From contig SYOX01000369.1 of NCBI GenBank assembly GCA_005804885.1, positions 1 to 64,000 on the forward strand: DNA of 64,000 nucleotides, read 5' to 3'. The translations under genes and the position numbers were made by a program. Shown piece after piece: positions 53,342 through 61,722 of the stretch; the first letter of the stretch is position 1; the number at the start of each line of letters is the position of its first letter. This stretch comes from Pseudomonadota bacterium (GTDB lineage Bacteria; Myxococcota_A; Bradymonadia; Bradymonadales; GCA-2716585). The notes under the pieces were generated by a model, which searched no databases, was not told the origin of the DNA, and was given only the letters and a program-made list of their open reading frames with translations.

Positions 53342-55360
53342 TCACTTTCTACGCGCCTCGGCCACCTGGGTCAAACACGCCGCCGCCTCGCCGTGGACCG
53401 GCCCGCAGGAGGCCAGCACGTCCCCCTTGTGGATGTCGTAGGGGCCGCCCTCGATGTCCGTCACGCGCCCTCCGGCCTCGTCGATGAGGACGAGGCCGGC
53501 GGCCACGTCCCAGGGCTTGATACGCAGCTCCCAGTAGAGATCGTAGCGCCCCGCCGCGACGTAGGCCAGATCCAGCCCCGCCGAGCCCATCCGCCGGATC
53601 CCCTGCACGCGGCGGATCATCACCCCGAGGTAGTCGACGTTGTTGTTGTCGCTGGTGCGCCTGTCGTAGGGGAAGCCGGTGGCCGCAAGCGCCTCGTTCA
53701 GGCGCCGACAGCCCGACACCTGCATCCTGCGCCCGTTGAGCCAGGCCCCGCCGCCCTTGCGCGCCGCGAAGAGCTCGTCGCGCATCGGATCGTAGATCAC
53801 GCCGATCTGGAGCTGATCCTCGACCTGGAGCGCCACGCAGATGGCGAAGTGCGGGGTCCGGTGGCTGAAGTTGGTCGTGCCGTCGATCGGATCGATGATC
53901 CACGTGCAGGGGCTGGCCGAGTTCGAGCGCCCGCCCTCCTCGGCCAGGAAGCCGTGATCGGGGAAGGCCGCCCGGATCGTCTCGATGATGATCGCCTCGC
54001 AGTCCAGGTCGGTCTGGGTGACCAGATCGACCTCGCCCTTGTGCACGATCTCCTGGGCCTGGGCGAAGCGCGCCCGCGCGAGCACCCCGGCCCGGCGCGC
54101 GGCCTCGATGGCGACCTCAAGCTCGCGGCGCCCCCCGTGGGCCAGGCGCGGCGTCGGGACACCCGAGACTTCAGGCACCTCGGGCCACAGGCGCCACCCG
54201 GGCGCGGGCGGACAGGCGCGGGCGACCTCGGTGTGGAGGCGGACGCGAAGCCCGCGTACTTCTTCGCGATCCCTGCTTGGGTGGACGCGATTGGTCAACA
54301 GGGCGACGGACAGCCGACGGCTGCGATCGACCCAGAGCGAGGTGCCGGTGAAGCCGAGGTGGCCGACGGTCGCGCCGACCGGGTCGGCGGTCATCAGGGG
54401 GCCAGCCGAGGTCGCGTCGCCCGAGGGCGTGTCGAGCCCGCCGAGGTGTGAGCCGAGGCGACGCCCGGCGGCATCGAAGCCCGCGGCCCTCGTCGACATG
54501 GCCCAGCGGACCGCCGAGGGGGAGATCGGCCAGCCGGCCAGCGCCCCGCCCTCAGCCGCCAGCAGCGCCTGTCCGAAGCGCGCCACGTCCTGCGCCGCGC
54601 CAAAGAGCCCGGCGTGGCCGGCCACGCCGCCGAGCGCAAAGGCGTTCTCGTCGTGGACCTGCCCGGAGACGCACGCGAGGCCGGGGGCGGCCTCGGTCGG
54701 CTCGGTGGCCGCGACCCCGTCGAGGATCCGCGCGCCGTCGAGCAGGCGCACGAAGCGACATGAGCGCATCCCCAGCGGCGCGAAGATGAGCGCCTCGGCC
54801 AGCGCGTCCAGCGGCCCGCCGAGCGCCCGCTCCAGCAGGAGGCCGAGCAGCATGTAGCCCAGATCGCTGTAGCAGGACACCTGCCCCGGAGCGGCCTCCA
54901 GGCTCGATTCGAAGAGCAGCCCGCGCGCCTGGGTCGCGATGGCGGCGGGGTCGCCGTCCGGACAAAGCGCCCGTGCCTCGCGGTGGAGGGCGCGCCACGC
55001 GGGCAGCCCGGAGGTGTGGTTGAGCAGCTGGCCGACGGTCACGCCGGCGGCCCGGCCCGGCGCCCACTCGGCGAGCCAGCGCGCCGCGGGGGCCTCGGGG
55101 GTCAGGATCCCCTGACCGAGCGCGTGCCAGACGAGGGGCGCGGTGACAAGGGCCTTGGTCAAGCTGGCCAGATCGTAGAGGGTCTCGGCGGTGACGGGCG
55201 CGGGGGGCGCGTCGGGGGGCGCGTGATCGGGCAAGGCCGTGCGGCCGACGCAGACGGTCTCGACGAGGCGCCCGTCGAGGGAGAGGGCGGCCTGGGCGCC
55301 GGGTGTGACGCCGTCGGCGACGGCCTGGGCGAGGATCGCTTCGAGGGCGGCCCTATCCAT
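53342..55360 (-). CDS. Fusion of serine beta-lactamase-like domain and inositol-monophosphatase-like domain
   Basis: One uninterrupted 672-residue polypeptide with no signal peptide. Residues ~1-385 are a class C beta-lactamase-like serine hydrolase: the nucleophile Ser66 and Lys69 in SLTK, the Tyr164-Ser-Asp motif in CYSDLGYM, and a HLGFTGTSLWVD segment in the place of the KTG motif. Residues ~412-665 are an IMPase-family phosphatase with the metal ligands Glu474/Glu475 in LAEEGG, Asp490 and Asp493 in DPIDGTTNF, and Asp618 in PWDVAAG. No ATG, GTG or TTG is present at the junction, so the second domain has no obvious start of its own. It begins 3 bases after the ldcA-like stop. A cytosolic hydrolase for muropeptides coupled to a sugar- or inositol-phosphate phosphatase is a reasonable but untested reading. 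Confidence 0.88.
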   Translation of the reverse strand: MDRAALEAILAQAVADGVTPGAQAALSLDGRLVETVCVGRTALPDHAPPDAPPAPVTAETLYDLASLTKALVTAPLVWHALGQGILTPEAPAARWLAEWAPGRAAGVTVGQLLNHTSGLPAWRALHREARALCPDGDPAAIATQARGLLFESSLEAAPGQVSCYSDLGYMLLGLLLERALGGPLDALAEALIFAPLGMRSCRFVRLLDGARILDGVAATEPTEAAPGLACVSGQVHDENAFALGGVAGHAGLFGAAQDVARFGQALLAAEGGALAGWPISPSAVRWAMSTRAAGFDAAGRRLGSHLGGLDTPSGDATSAGPLMTADPVGATVGHLGFTGTSLWVDRSRRLSVALLTNRVHPSRDREEVRGLRVRLHTEVARACPPAPGWRLWPEVPEVSGVPTPRLAHGGRRELEVAIEAARRAGVLARARFAQAQEIVHKGEVDLVTQTDLDCEAIIIETIRAAFPDHGFLAEEGGRSNSASPCTWIIDPIDGTTNFSHRTPHFAICVALQVEDQLQIGVIYDPMRDELFAARKGGGAWLNGRRMQVSGCRRLNEALAATGFPYDRRTSDNNNVDYLGVMIRRVQGIRRMGSAGLDLAYVAAGRYDLYWELRIKPWDVAAGLVLIDEAGGRVTDIEGGPYDIHKGDVLASCGPVHGEAAACLTQVAEARRK

Positions 55361-55363
55361 GGA

Positions 55364-56338
55364 CTACTCCTTGAGGGTGGCGGGCTGGACCTCAAGGCGG
55401 GCGGACCCGTCGAGGCAGCGCAGGGTGGCGCGGGTGCCAAAGGGCAGCGGGCGGTTCATCGCGCCGTGGCCGACGGGCAGGCCGAGGGCGACGGGCACGC
55501 CGAGATCGTCGGTGAGCTGTCGGAGCCTCTCCAGGGTCACGGCCTCGAAGCGGTCGGCGGCGACGTAGGCGTCGGCGACGGGCTCGAGATCCCCGATGAC
55601 GAGGCCTGCCAGGGCGCTCAGGGCGCCGCGCAGCGCCAGCCCGGTCAGCATCCTGTCGACGCGGTAGGCGGCCTCGCCGACCTCCTCGATGAAGAGGATC
55701 GCGCCGTCGAGGGCGGGGAAGAAGGGGGAGCCGACCAGGCTGGCGATCAGGGAGAGGTTGCCGCCGATCAGGGGCCCGGTGGCCTCTCCGTCGGACAGGG
55801 CGCGCAGGCCATCCACCGCCACGAGGTCATCCTGGCCGCGCAGGGCGCGCAGGGTGGCGTCGAAGGAGCCTGCCGGGTCGGGAGGATCGGCGTGCTGCCC
55901 GAGGGTGGAGAGCAGGGGCCCGTGGATGGAGGCTATCCCTGCGCAGCGGTTCAAGAAACCGTGCAGGGCGGTGACGTCGGAGAAGCCGAGCAGGGGCTTG
56001 GGGTGGCGCGCGAAGAGGTCGGGGTCGAGCAGGGGGAGCAGGCGCATGGCGCCGTAGCCGCCGCGGGCGCAGACGACGCCGTCGACGGCGGGATCAAGGA
56101 AGGCGTCGGTGAGGGCGCGGGCGCGGGCGTGGTCGTCGCCGGCGAGGTAGGGCGCGGCGGGATCGCGCAGGGAGACGGAGGGCGAGAGGGAGAGGGTGAA
56201 GCCGGCGGCTTCGAGGAGCGCGCGGGGCCGGTCGAGGCGCGCGGGATCGACGACCCCGCAAGGGGCGACGACGCGCAGGTGGCCGCCGTGGGGGACGGGC
56301 GGGACGGGGCGGGCGTATGGGGCCGCAGGGCGGATCAA
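55364..56338 (-). CDS. LD-carboxypeptidase (peptidase S66 family)
   Basis: A 324-residue cytosolic enzyme of the LdcA family, which trims the terminal D-alanine from tetrapeptides released during cell-wall recycling. The fold markers are the N-terminal LRVVAPCGVVD strand, GVVCARGGYGAMRLLP, the nucleophile Ser in LLGFSDVTAL, the Glu in LFIEEVGE and the His in GLPVGHGAMN, giving the Ser-Glu-His triad. The likely start is a TTG at 56338 that overlaps the preceding stop as TTGA; no ATG exists between that stop and the first conserved strand. It is the third gene of the J/Hsp70/LdcA/beta-lactamase-IMPase operon. Confidence 0.88.
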   Translation of the reverse strand: MIRPAAPYARPVPPVPHGGHLRVVAPCGVVDPARLDRPRALLEAAGFTLSLSPSVSLRDPAAPYLAGDDHARARALTDAFLDPAVDGVVCARGGYGAMRLLPLLDPDLFARHPKPLLGFSDVTALHGFLNRCAGIASIHGPLLSTLGQHADPPDPAGSFDATLRALRGQDDLVAVDGLRALSDGEATGPLIGGNLSLIASLVGSPFFPALDGAILFIEEVGEAAYRVDRMLTGLALRGALSALAGLVIGDLEPVADAYVAADRFEAVTLERLRQLTDDLGVPVALGLPVGHGAMNRPLPFGTRATLRCLDGSARLEVQPATLKE

Positions 56339-57930
56339 TCGGCGCCGAGCTCGAGGGGGTCGCCGCCGATGGGGGGGAGGCCGTCGGCTTCGCGCTTGAG
56401 CTGCTCCTGCCGGGCGCGATCCGCGTAGTCCTCGATGACGATGGACTGGGTCTCGTTGGTGTCCAGATCCATGGCCGAGACGGAGAGCATCCCGCTGGCG
56501 TCGATGCGGAAGCTGACCTCGATCTGGGGCTCCCGACGCAGCGCCTCTCGGATGTTGGTCAGGACGAACTCGCCCAGGTTGGTGTTCTCCGAGGCCACGC
56601 GGCTCTCGCCCTGGAAGACCTTGATACGGACCTGCTCCTGGTAGTCGGTGGAGGTGGTGAAGATCTTGCTGATCCGGTGGGGGACCTTGGTGTTGCGGCC
56701 GATGATGGGGGCGAAGAGGTTGCCGAGCGACTCGATGCCGAGGGTCAGCGGGGTGACGTCGATGAGCAGGACGTCGCTGGTGGCGTCGTTGAGGGTGTGG
56801 GCCTTGATGGCGGCGCCGAAGGCGACGACCTCGTCGGTGTTGAGGTCGTCGTTGGGCTCCTTGCCGAAGAACTTGGCGACCCGCTCGCGGACCATGGGCA
56901 TGCGGGTCTGGCCGCCGACGAGGATTACGTCGTCGATGTCGGGGATGTCGACCCGCGCGTCGGCGAAGGTCTTGGTGCAGATGCGCAGCGTCTGCTCGAC
57001 CAGGTCGACGCACATCTCCTCAAGCTGCGCGCGGGTCAGGCGCTGGTAGACGTGGGCGTTGAAGTCCACGTTGGGCGCGATCCGGGGCAGGTTGACGACC
57101 GTCTCGCTGGCCTCGGACAGGTCGATCTTGGCCTTCTCGGCCGCGTCCAGGACGCGCTGCATGGCCATCTTGTCGCGCCGCAGGTCGATGCCGCTCTCCT
57201 TCTGGAACTGGGACACGATGTAATCGACGATCCGGCGGTTGACGTCGTCGCCGCCGAGGTAGCTGTCGCCGCCCGTGGCGATGACCTCGAAGACATTGCC
57301 GTCGATGTCCAGGATCGAGATGTCGAAGGTCCCGCCGCCGAAGTCGTAGACCGCCACCGTCGAGCGCAGATCCTGGCCGTAGCCATAGGCCAGCGCCGCC
57401 GCGGTGGGCTCGTTGATCAAGCGCAGCACCTCCAGGCCGGCGTTCTCCGCCGCCAGCAGCGTCTCCTTGCGCTGACGATCGTTGAAGTGCGCCGGGACCG
57501 TGATCACCGCCTCCTTGAGCGGGATCTGGAGGTAGGCCTCGGCCAGCCCCTTGACCTTGAGCAGGATCTGGGTCGAGACCTCGTGCGGGTAGATCTTCAG
57601 ATCCTTGAGCAGGCAGACCGGCCGGCCCTCGGCGTCGCTCTCGACCGGGTAGGTCAGGTGCTTCTTCGCCTTCTGCAGATCCGGGTCGCCGAAGGGCTGC
57701 CCCATGAGCCGCTTGGCCGAATACAAGGTCCCGTAGGGGTTCGTGATCTGCTGCGCCTTGGCGAAGTGGCCCACGACCACCTCGCCTCGGTTGTTGAGCG
57801 TCATGACCGAGGGCGTCACCCGACGGCCGCGCTCGTCCGTGACCACCTTGACGTCGTCGCCCTCGACGAAGGCCACGCAGGTGTTCGATGTCCCCAGATC
57901 AATACCCAGCACGGGCCTGTCTTCTGTCAC
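56335..57930 (-). CDS. Hsp70/DnaK-like chaperone lacking the helical lid
   Basis: A 531-residue Hsp70. The GTG start at 57930 has AAGGAGG 6 bases upstream. The nucleotide-binding domain is intact: GIDLGTSNTCVAF, the VPAHFNDRQR block, the INEPTAAALAYG segment and YDFGGGTFDIS. The linker VLLIDVTPLTLG and a beta-sandwich substrate domain follow. After about residue 500 the usual ~100-residue alpha-helical lid is missing, and the protein ends in a short acidic tail, so it is ~100 residues shorter than DnaK. It is probably not the main housekeeping DnaK. It lies 1 base after a J-domain gene, its likely co-chaperone. Confidence 0.93.
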   Translation of the reverse strand: MTEDRPVLGIDLGTSNTCVAFVEGDDVKVVTDERGRRVTPSVMTLNNRGEVVVGHFAKAQQITNPYGTLYSAKRLMGQPFGDPDLQKAKKHLTYPVESDAEGRPVCLLKDLKIYPHEVSTQILLKVKGLAEAYLQIPLKEAVITVPAHFNDRQRKETLLAAENAGLEVLRLINEPTAAALAYGYGQDLRSTVAVYDFGGGTFDISILDIDGNVFEVIATGGDSYLGGDDVNRRIVDYIVSQFQKESGIDLRRDKMAMQRVLDAAEKAKIDLSEASETVVNLPRIAPNVDFNAHVYQRLTRAQLEEMCVDLVEQTLRICTKTFADARVDIPDIDDVILVGGQTRMPMVRERVAKFFGKEPNDDLNTDEVVAFGAAIKAHTLNDATSDVLLIDVTPLTLGIESLGNLFAPIIGRNTKVPHRISKIFTTSTDYQEQVRIKVFQGESRVASENTNLGEFVLTNIREALRREPQIEVSFRIDASGMLSVSAMDLDTNETQSIVIEDYADRARQEQLKREADGLPPIGGDPLELGAD

Positions 57931-57931
57931 C

Positions 57932-59068
57932 TCACCCCTCCTTGCTCGACAGCTCCTTGAGCATCCGACGAGCCTCCTCGTGGTGCGGGTTGTACCTCAA
58001 GGCCAGCTTGATCCTGGCCGCCGCCCCCGCACCATCCCCCCGCTGCCGCTCCTTGACCGCCTCAGCATACAGCGAATCGGCCATCTTGACCATCTTCGGG
58101 TTGACGTCCGAATACTTCTGGCGTCGGCGCAGCGCGATCTTCTGATCCGCGCTGCCCCCGGCCTCAGAGCCGCTCAGGTTCCCGATCTCCGCGTCGTAGG
58201 CGATGCGCCGCTTGGGCGTGATCAGCACCTCATAGGCCACCGTGATCCGCTGGTAGACCCCCTCCAGAGCACCAAAGGCCTCGCGCTCCAGCCGCCTGAA
58301 GTAGTTGTCCGGGTGGAACTGCCGCATCAAGGCCGAGTACGAGGACCGGATCGCCCGCTTGTCCGCGTTCCTCGCAACCCCAAGCACCTCATAGTGGCCG
58401 CCGCCCCGCGTCCGCGCCTCGAAGGCCCCGGCCTCCTTGAGGATTCGCCGCGACAGCGCCGCGTCAGGCTCCAGCGCGCCGTCCATGTCCACGCTCGCGC
58501 GGACCACCACCACCACCTCTCCGCTCGCCGCCGCTGCACGCCCGCCACCGGCCACGGCCAGCGGCGCCGAGCCTCCACCGCCCGAGGGCTGCGTCGGCGT
58601 CGAGCCGACACCCCTCGCCGCCTGAGCCGGCGTCGAGCCGACCCCTCGCGCCGCCTGAGCTGGCGTCGAGCCGACCCCCCGCGCCGCCTGCGCCAGGGCC
58701 GCGCCCCCCTCGACCACCCCCAGCGCCTCCCTCGCGTCCTGCCAGCGACCCTCCAGGTAGGCCTCGCCCCCCTTGATCTCCCGCTCCCCCATCCGCACCG
58801 AGAAGCCCAGCCCCGGCATCCGCCCCGGCGGACAGTGGGCCGCCTCCAGCACGAAGACCACCTCGGCGTCGATCTCAAGCGAGAAGGGCGCCTCGGCCAC
58901 GCCGAAGGCCAGCACCACCTTGGCGAAGGGCTCAAGGCGCTCTGGCGTCGGGATGAAGAAGCGCCCTGCCTTCAACTCCGAGGACCAGGTCGCGCGAAGC
59001 GCCTCCAACGTCGGGAAGTTGAGCTTGAAGCGCGTCTTTGTCGAGGTGCCTTTCTGCGTCAAGGACAT
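57932..59068 (-). CDS. PilZ-like/J-domain protein, co-chaperone of the lid-less Hsp70
   Basis: A 378-residue cytosolic protein; ATG 59068 is chosen because it begins the conserved domain. Residues ~10-110 resemble the myxobacterial PilZ-type domain (TIGR02266): a TLEALRATWSSELKAGRFF block and a GLGFSVRM strand. A linker has three tandem 11-residue units (AQAARGVGSTP). The J domain follows (~228-295) with the Hsp70-activating HPD at 252-254 in MRQFHPDNYF. The tail has a TPR-like helical pair. If the PilZ-like part binds c-di-GMP this would tie the second messenger to chaperone activity; the usual RxxxR and DxSxxG ligands are not clearly seen, so binding is doubtful. Confidence 0.85.
   Translation of the reverse strand: MSLTQKGTSTKTRFKLNFPTLEALRATWSSELKAGRFFIPTPERLEPFAKVVLAFGVAEAPFSLEIDAEVVFVLEAAHCPPGRMPGLGFSVRMGEREIKGGEAYLEGRWQDAREALGVVEGGAALAQAARGVGSTPAQAARGVGSTPAQAARGVGSTPTQPSGGGGSAPLAVAGGGRAAAASGEVVVVVRASVDMDGALEPDAALSRRILKEAGAFEARTRGGGHYEVLGVARNADKRAIRSSYSALMRQFHPDNYFRRLEREAFGALEGVYQRITVAYEVLITPKRRIAYDAEIGNLSGSEAGGSADQKIALRRRQKYSDVNPKMVKMADSLYAEAVKERQRGDGAGAAARIKLALRYNPHHEEARRMLKELSSKEG
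58593..58691. repeat. 33-bp tandem repeats in the linker of the J-domain gene
   Basis: Three 33-base units (58593-58625, 58626-58658, 58659-58691) with a shared core GGCGTCGAGCCGAC. On the minus strand they encode three copies of an 11-residue linker unit. Confidence 0.9.
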
Positions 59069-59235
59069 CACCCAGCGGACCCTTTGAGGACCCCGTACCT
59101 GTTCCCCTGCAATGCTGCCGTTCGAGACAAGCTGAACAATTTTTACAGCACAAAGGCCAACCAGGGCAAGCGAGCCTGGACCCACGGAGAGCCCAGCGCC
59201 ACTCCATGGCCGCTCGACGCGCTCTGGGGCCGCCA

Positions 59236-61545
59236 TCAAGGCGCCGGACCGCAATCCAGCTCCGCGCGGACGAGCAGCCGCCCGCCCTCCGGCCTGAGGA
59301 CCACCCCACCGCAGCGGATCGTGTCCAGGACGAGGGCGCCGTTGGCCCTCAGCCGATCCACGACCTCCGGGACCGGGTGCCCGAAGCGGTTGCCTGCCCC
59401 GGCCTGGATCACGGCCACGGGCGCGCGGGCTCGGCGCAAGAACTCCAATGAAGACGATGTCTTGCTGCCATGATGAGCCACCTTGAGCGCGTGCACCGGC
59501 CTGACACGGGGCAAGGCGAGGCGCTCACCCTCTGCCTCGATGTCGCCCGTCAGGAGCACCCTGAGGCCCTCCACCTCCACCTCCATGACCACGCTGCGAT
59601 CATTGCGAGAGGCCCCGCCGCCGCGATCCAGGCGCCGAAAGACCATCGCCCCGACCTGCGCCCGCGCCGGCGGCTCCATGACGCGGGCCCCCACGAGCCG
59701 GGCCGCCTCCAGCACCTCGGCCTCCAGCGCATTGCGCCCGTCCGGCGCGCTCCACCAGATCCAGCGCGGCCTGAAGCGCCGCACGACCGACGCCACGCCC
59801 CCGATGTGATCCAGATCCGCGTGCGAGATCACCACCCCGTCCAGGCGCCTCACCCCCAGCCGCAAGAGCCCCGGCCTGACGACCTCCTCGCCTGCATCCT
59901 GGCCCTCCAGGCCGCGCCCCCCGGCGTCCACGAGCACCGCCGCGCCGCGACCATCCCGCAGCAGGATCGAGTCCCCCTGACCCACCGGCAGGAACCTCAC
60001 CTCCGGCCCCGAGGGCCCGCCCCACAGCCCCACCGCCAGCACCCCGGCCGACAGGCACGCCAGCGCCGCCCTCCCCTTGCCTCGGGCCGCCAGGGCTCCG
60101 GCCACGATCAGCACCGCGACGAGCGCCGGCCCAGGCCACAAGCCCACCTCGATCCCCGACATCGGCATCTCCACCGCCATCGCCTCGATCCCCCACATCC
60201 CCGCCCAGCACACCCAAAGGAGGCCCTCGGCGACGCCCTCCAGCCCAGGGATCGCCGAGAACACCAGCGCGCCCAGGCCGCTGATCAAGCTCAACATCAT
60301 CAAGGGAATGGCCGGGACGTTGAGCCCCACCCCCAGCAAGGGAAGCCGCCCGAAGTGCCACATCAACCACGGCGCACACGCCGCGCTGCACACCACGGAC
60401 GCCTTCGCGGTCCCCACCGCCCACCCCAGCGCGCCGCTCGCCTCCCGCTCCTCTCCCTCGAAGATCGCCCCGAGGCCGGCCAGCGCCGAGACCGAGAGCT
60501 GAAACCCCGGATCAAAGAGCGCGTGGGTCGTGTCCCCGAGCAAGATCACCGCCGCCGCCACCGCGATCCCCGTGGACATCGCCCCACGGCGATCCAACGC
60601 CGACGCCACCCGCCACCCGACCAGCATCACGAAGGATCTCTGCGCCGACACGGGCCACCCCACCAGCGCCGCGAAGACCCCCACCACCGCCAACCCCCCC
60701 GCGCTCGACGCCCACCGCGCCCGCCGCCCACCGAGCCTGTCGACCGCAGCGATCACCAGCCCGCCCAGTAAGCTCAAGTGCAACCCCGAGATCGCCAGCA
60801 GGTGGCTCAACCCCGCCTCGTCGATGGGCGCTCGGCGCTCGGGCGAGATGAACCCCTTCGTCCCGGTCAGGATCGCCAGCACGAGCGCCGCGCGCTCCTG
60901 GCCGAGCGCCCCCTCGATCCACGCCTCGCGCCCCTGCCGCCAGCGGTCCAGCGCGCCCCGCGCCGTCGCCGATCCTTCAAGCCGCACCACGGGCTCCTCG
61001 GCGGACAGCCCGCCGGCCAGCCGCAGCCGCGCAGACCAGCGCCACATATCGGGCAGCCAGCGCGCCTCCCGCTCCCTCGGCCGCCACGCGCGACCCCCCG
61101 CCCACACCCTGTCGCCGCCCACCACGGGCGCCCCCTCGGCCGCGCTCAACAGGAGGCGCGCGCTGCAGGGCCTCCCATCACATTGATCAGCCCGCACCAC
61201 CGCCGACCACCCGCCGCCCAGCCTGGCGCGCGACCCCTCCTCCACCACGCCCTCCAGCTCCGACCACGCCTCCGCGTCGCGGCCCCAGCCCGCAGGCGCC
61301 CCCAGCGCGGGATCTGCGGCGCTCAGGTGAGCGCCGAGCCCCAGCGCCACTCCGCACGCCCCCAGGATCACCCAGGGCGACCGCCTCGACGATCGCAACC
61401 CCCACCACCACGAGGCCCCCACGAAGGCCGCCGCGACCACCCAGGGCCAGAGCGGCGCAGACACCGACCCCGACCCGCGCAGCGCGTCCCCCAGGACCAC
61501 GCCGAGCGCCACCCCCGCCACCAGCGCCGGCCACAACCACTGCAT
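59236..61545 (-). CDS. comEC: ComEC/Rec2 family DNA uptake channel
   Basis: A 769-residue membrane protein that forms the inner-membrane channel for transforming DNA. It begins with membrane segments and an OB-fold-like periplasmic region. The central competence domain carries about eight helices, with the HLLAISGLHLSLLGG block. The C-terminal MBL-fold domain has the metal motif ISHADLDHIGG and later VAHHGSKTSSS. ATG 61545 has GAGAGAG just upstream. With comF at 20.7-21.6 kb it suggests natural competence, though the two are far apart. The stop is 167 bases upstream of the J-domain gene start. Confidence 0.94.
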   Translation of the reverse strand: MQWLWPALVAGVALGVVLGDALRGSGSVSAPLWPWVVAAAFVGASWWWGLRSSRRSPWVILGACGVALGLGAHLSAADPALGAPAGWGRDAEAWSELEGVVEEGSRARLGGGWSAVVRADQCDGRPCSARLLLSAAEGAPVVGGDRVWAGGRAWRPREREARWLPDMWRWSARLRLAGGLSAEEPVVRLEGSATARGALDRWRQGREAWIEGALGQERAALVLAILTGTKGFISPERRAPIDEAGLSHLLAISGLHLSLLGGLVIAAVDRLGGRRARWASSAGGLAVVGVFAALVGWPVSAQRSFVMLVGWRVASALDRRGAMSTGIAVAAAVILLGDTTHALFDPGFQLSVSALAGLGAIFEGEEREASGALGWAVGTAKASVVCSAACAPWLMWHFGRLPLLGVGLNVPAIPLMMLSLISGLGALVFSAIPGLEGVAEGLLWVCWAGMWGIEAMAVEMPMSGIEVGLWPGPALVAVLIVAGALAARGKGRAALACLSAGVLAVGLWGGPSGPEVRFLPVGQGDSILLRDGRGAAVLVDAGGRGLEGQDAGEEVVRPGLLRLGVRRLDGVVISHADLDHIGGVASVVRRFRPRWIWWSAPDGRNALEAEVLEAARLVGARVMEPPARAQVGAMVFRRLDRGGGASRNDRSVVMEVEVEGLRVLLTGDIEAEGERLALPRVRPVHALKVAHHGSKTSSSLEFLRRARAPVAVIQAGAGNRFGHPVPEVVDRLRANGALVLDTIRCGGVVLRPEGGRLLVRAELDCGPAP

Positions 61546-61722
61546 CTCTCTCGCCCTCCCGCGCCCGCAAGCGAAAGGCGGACCTCGACGCGAAGCCGCC
61601 GCCCGGAGCCCTGCTGGCTCCCCGAAGGTCTCGCCGCTCCCGCGACGAGGCCCAGAGCGGGGCGAGTTGTCGGTCAGGCGAGTCGCCTTGTTGCCTGTCG
61701 GGTCGTGAAGGGGTCGATGGGC

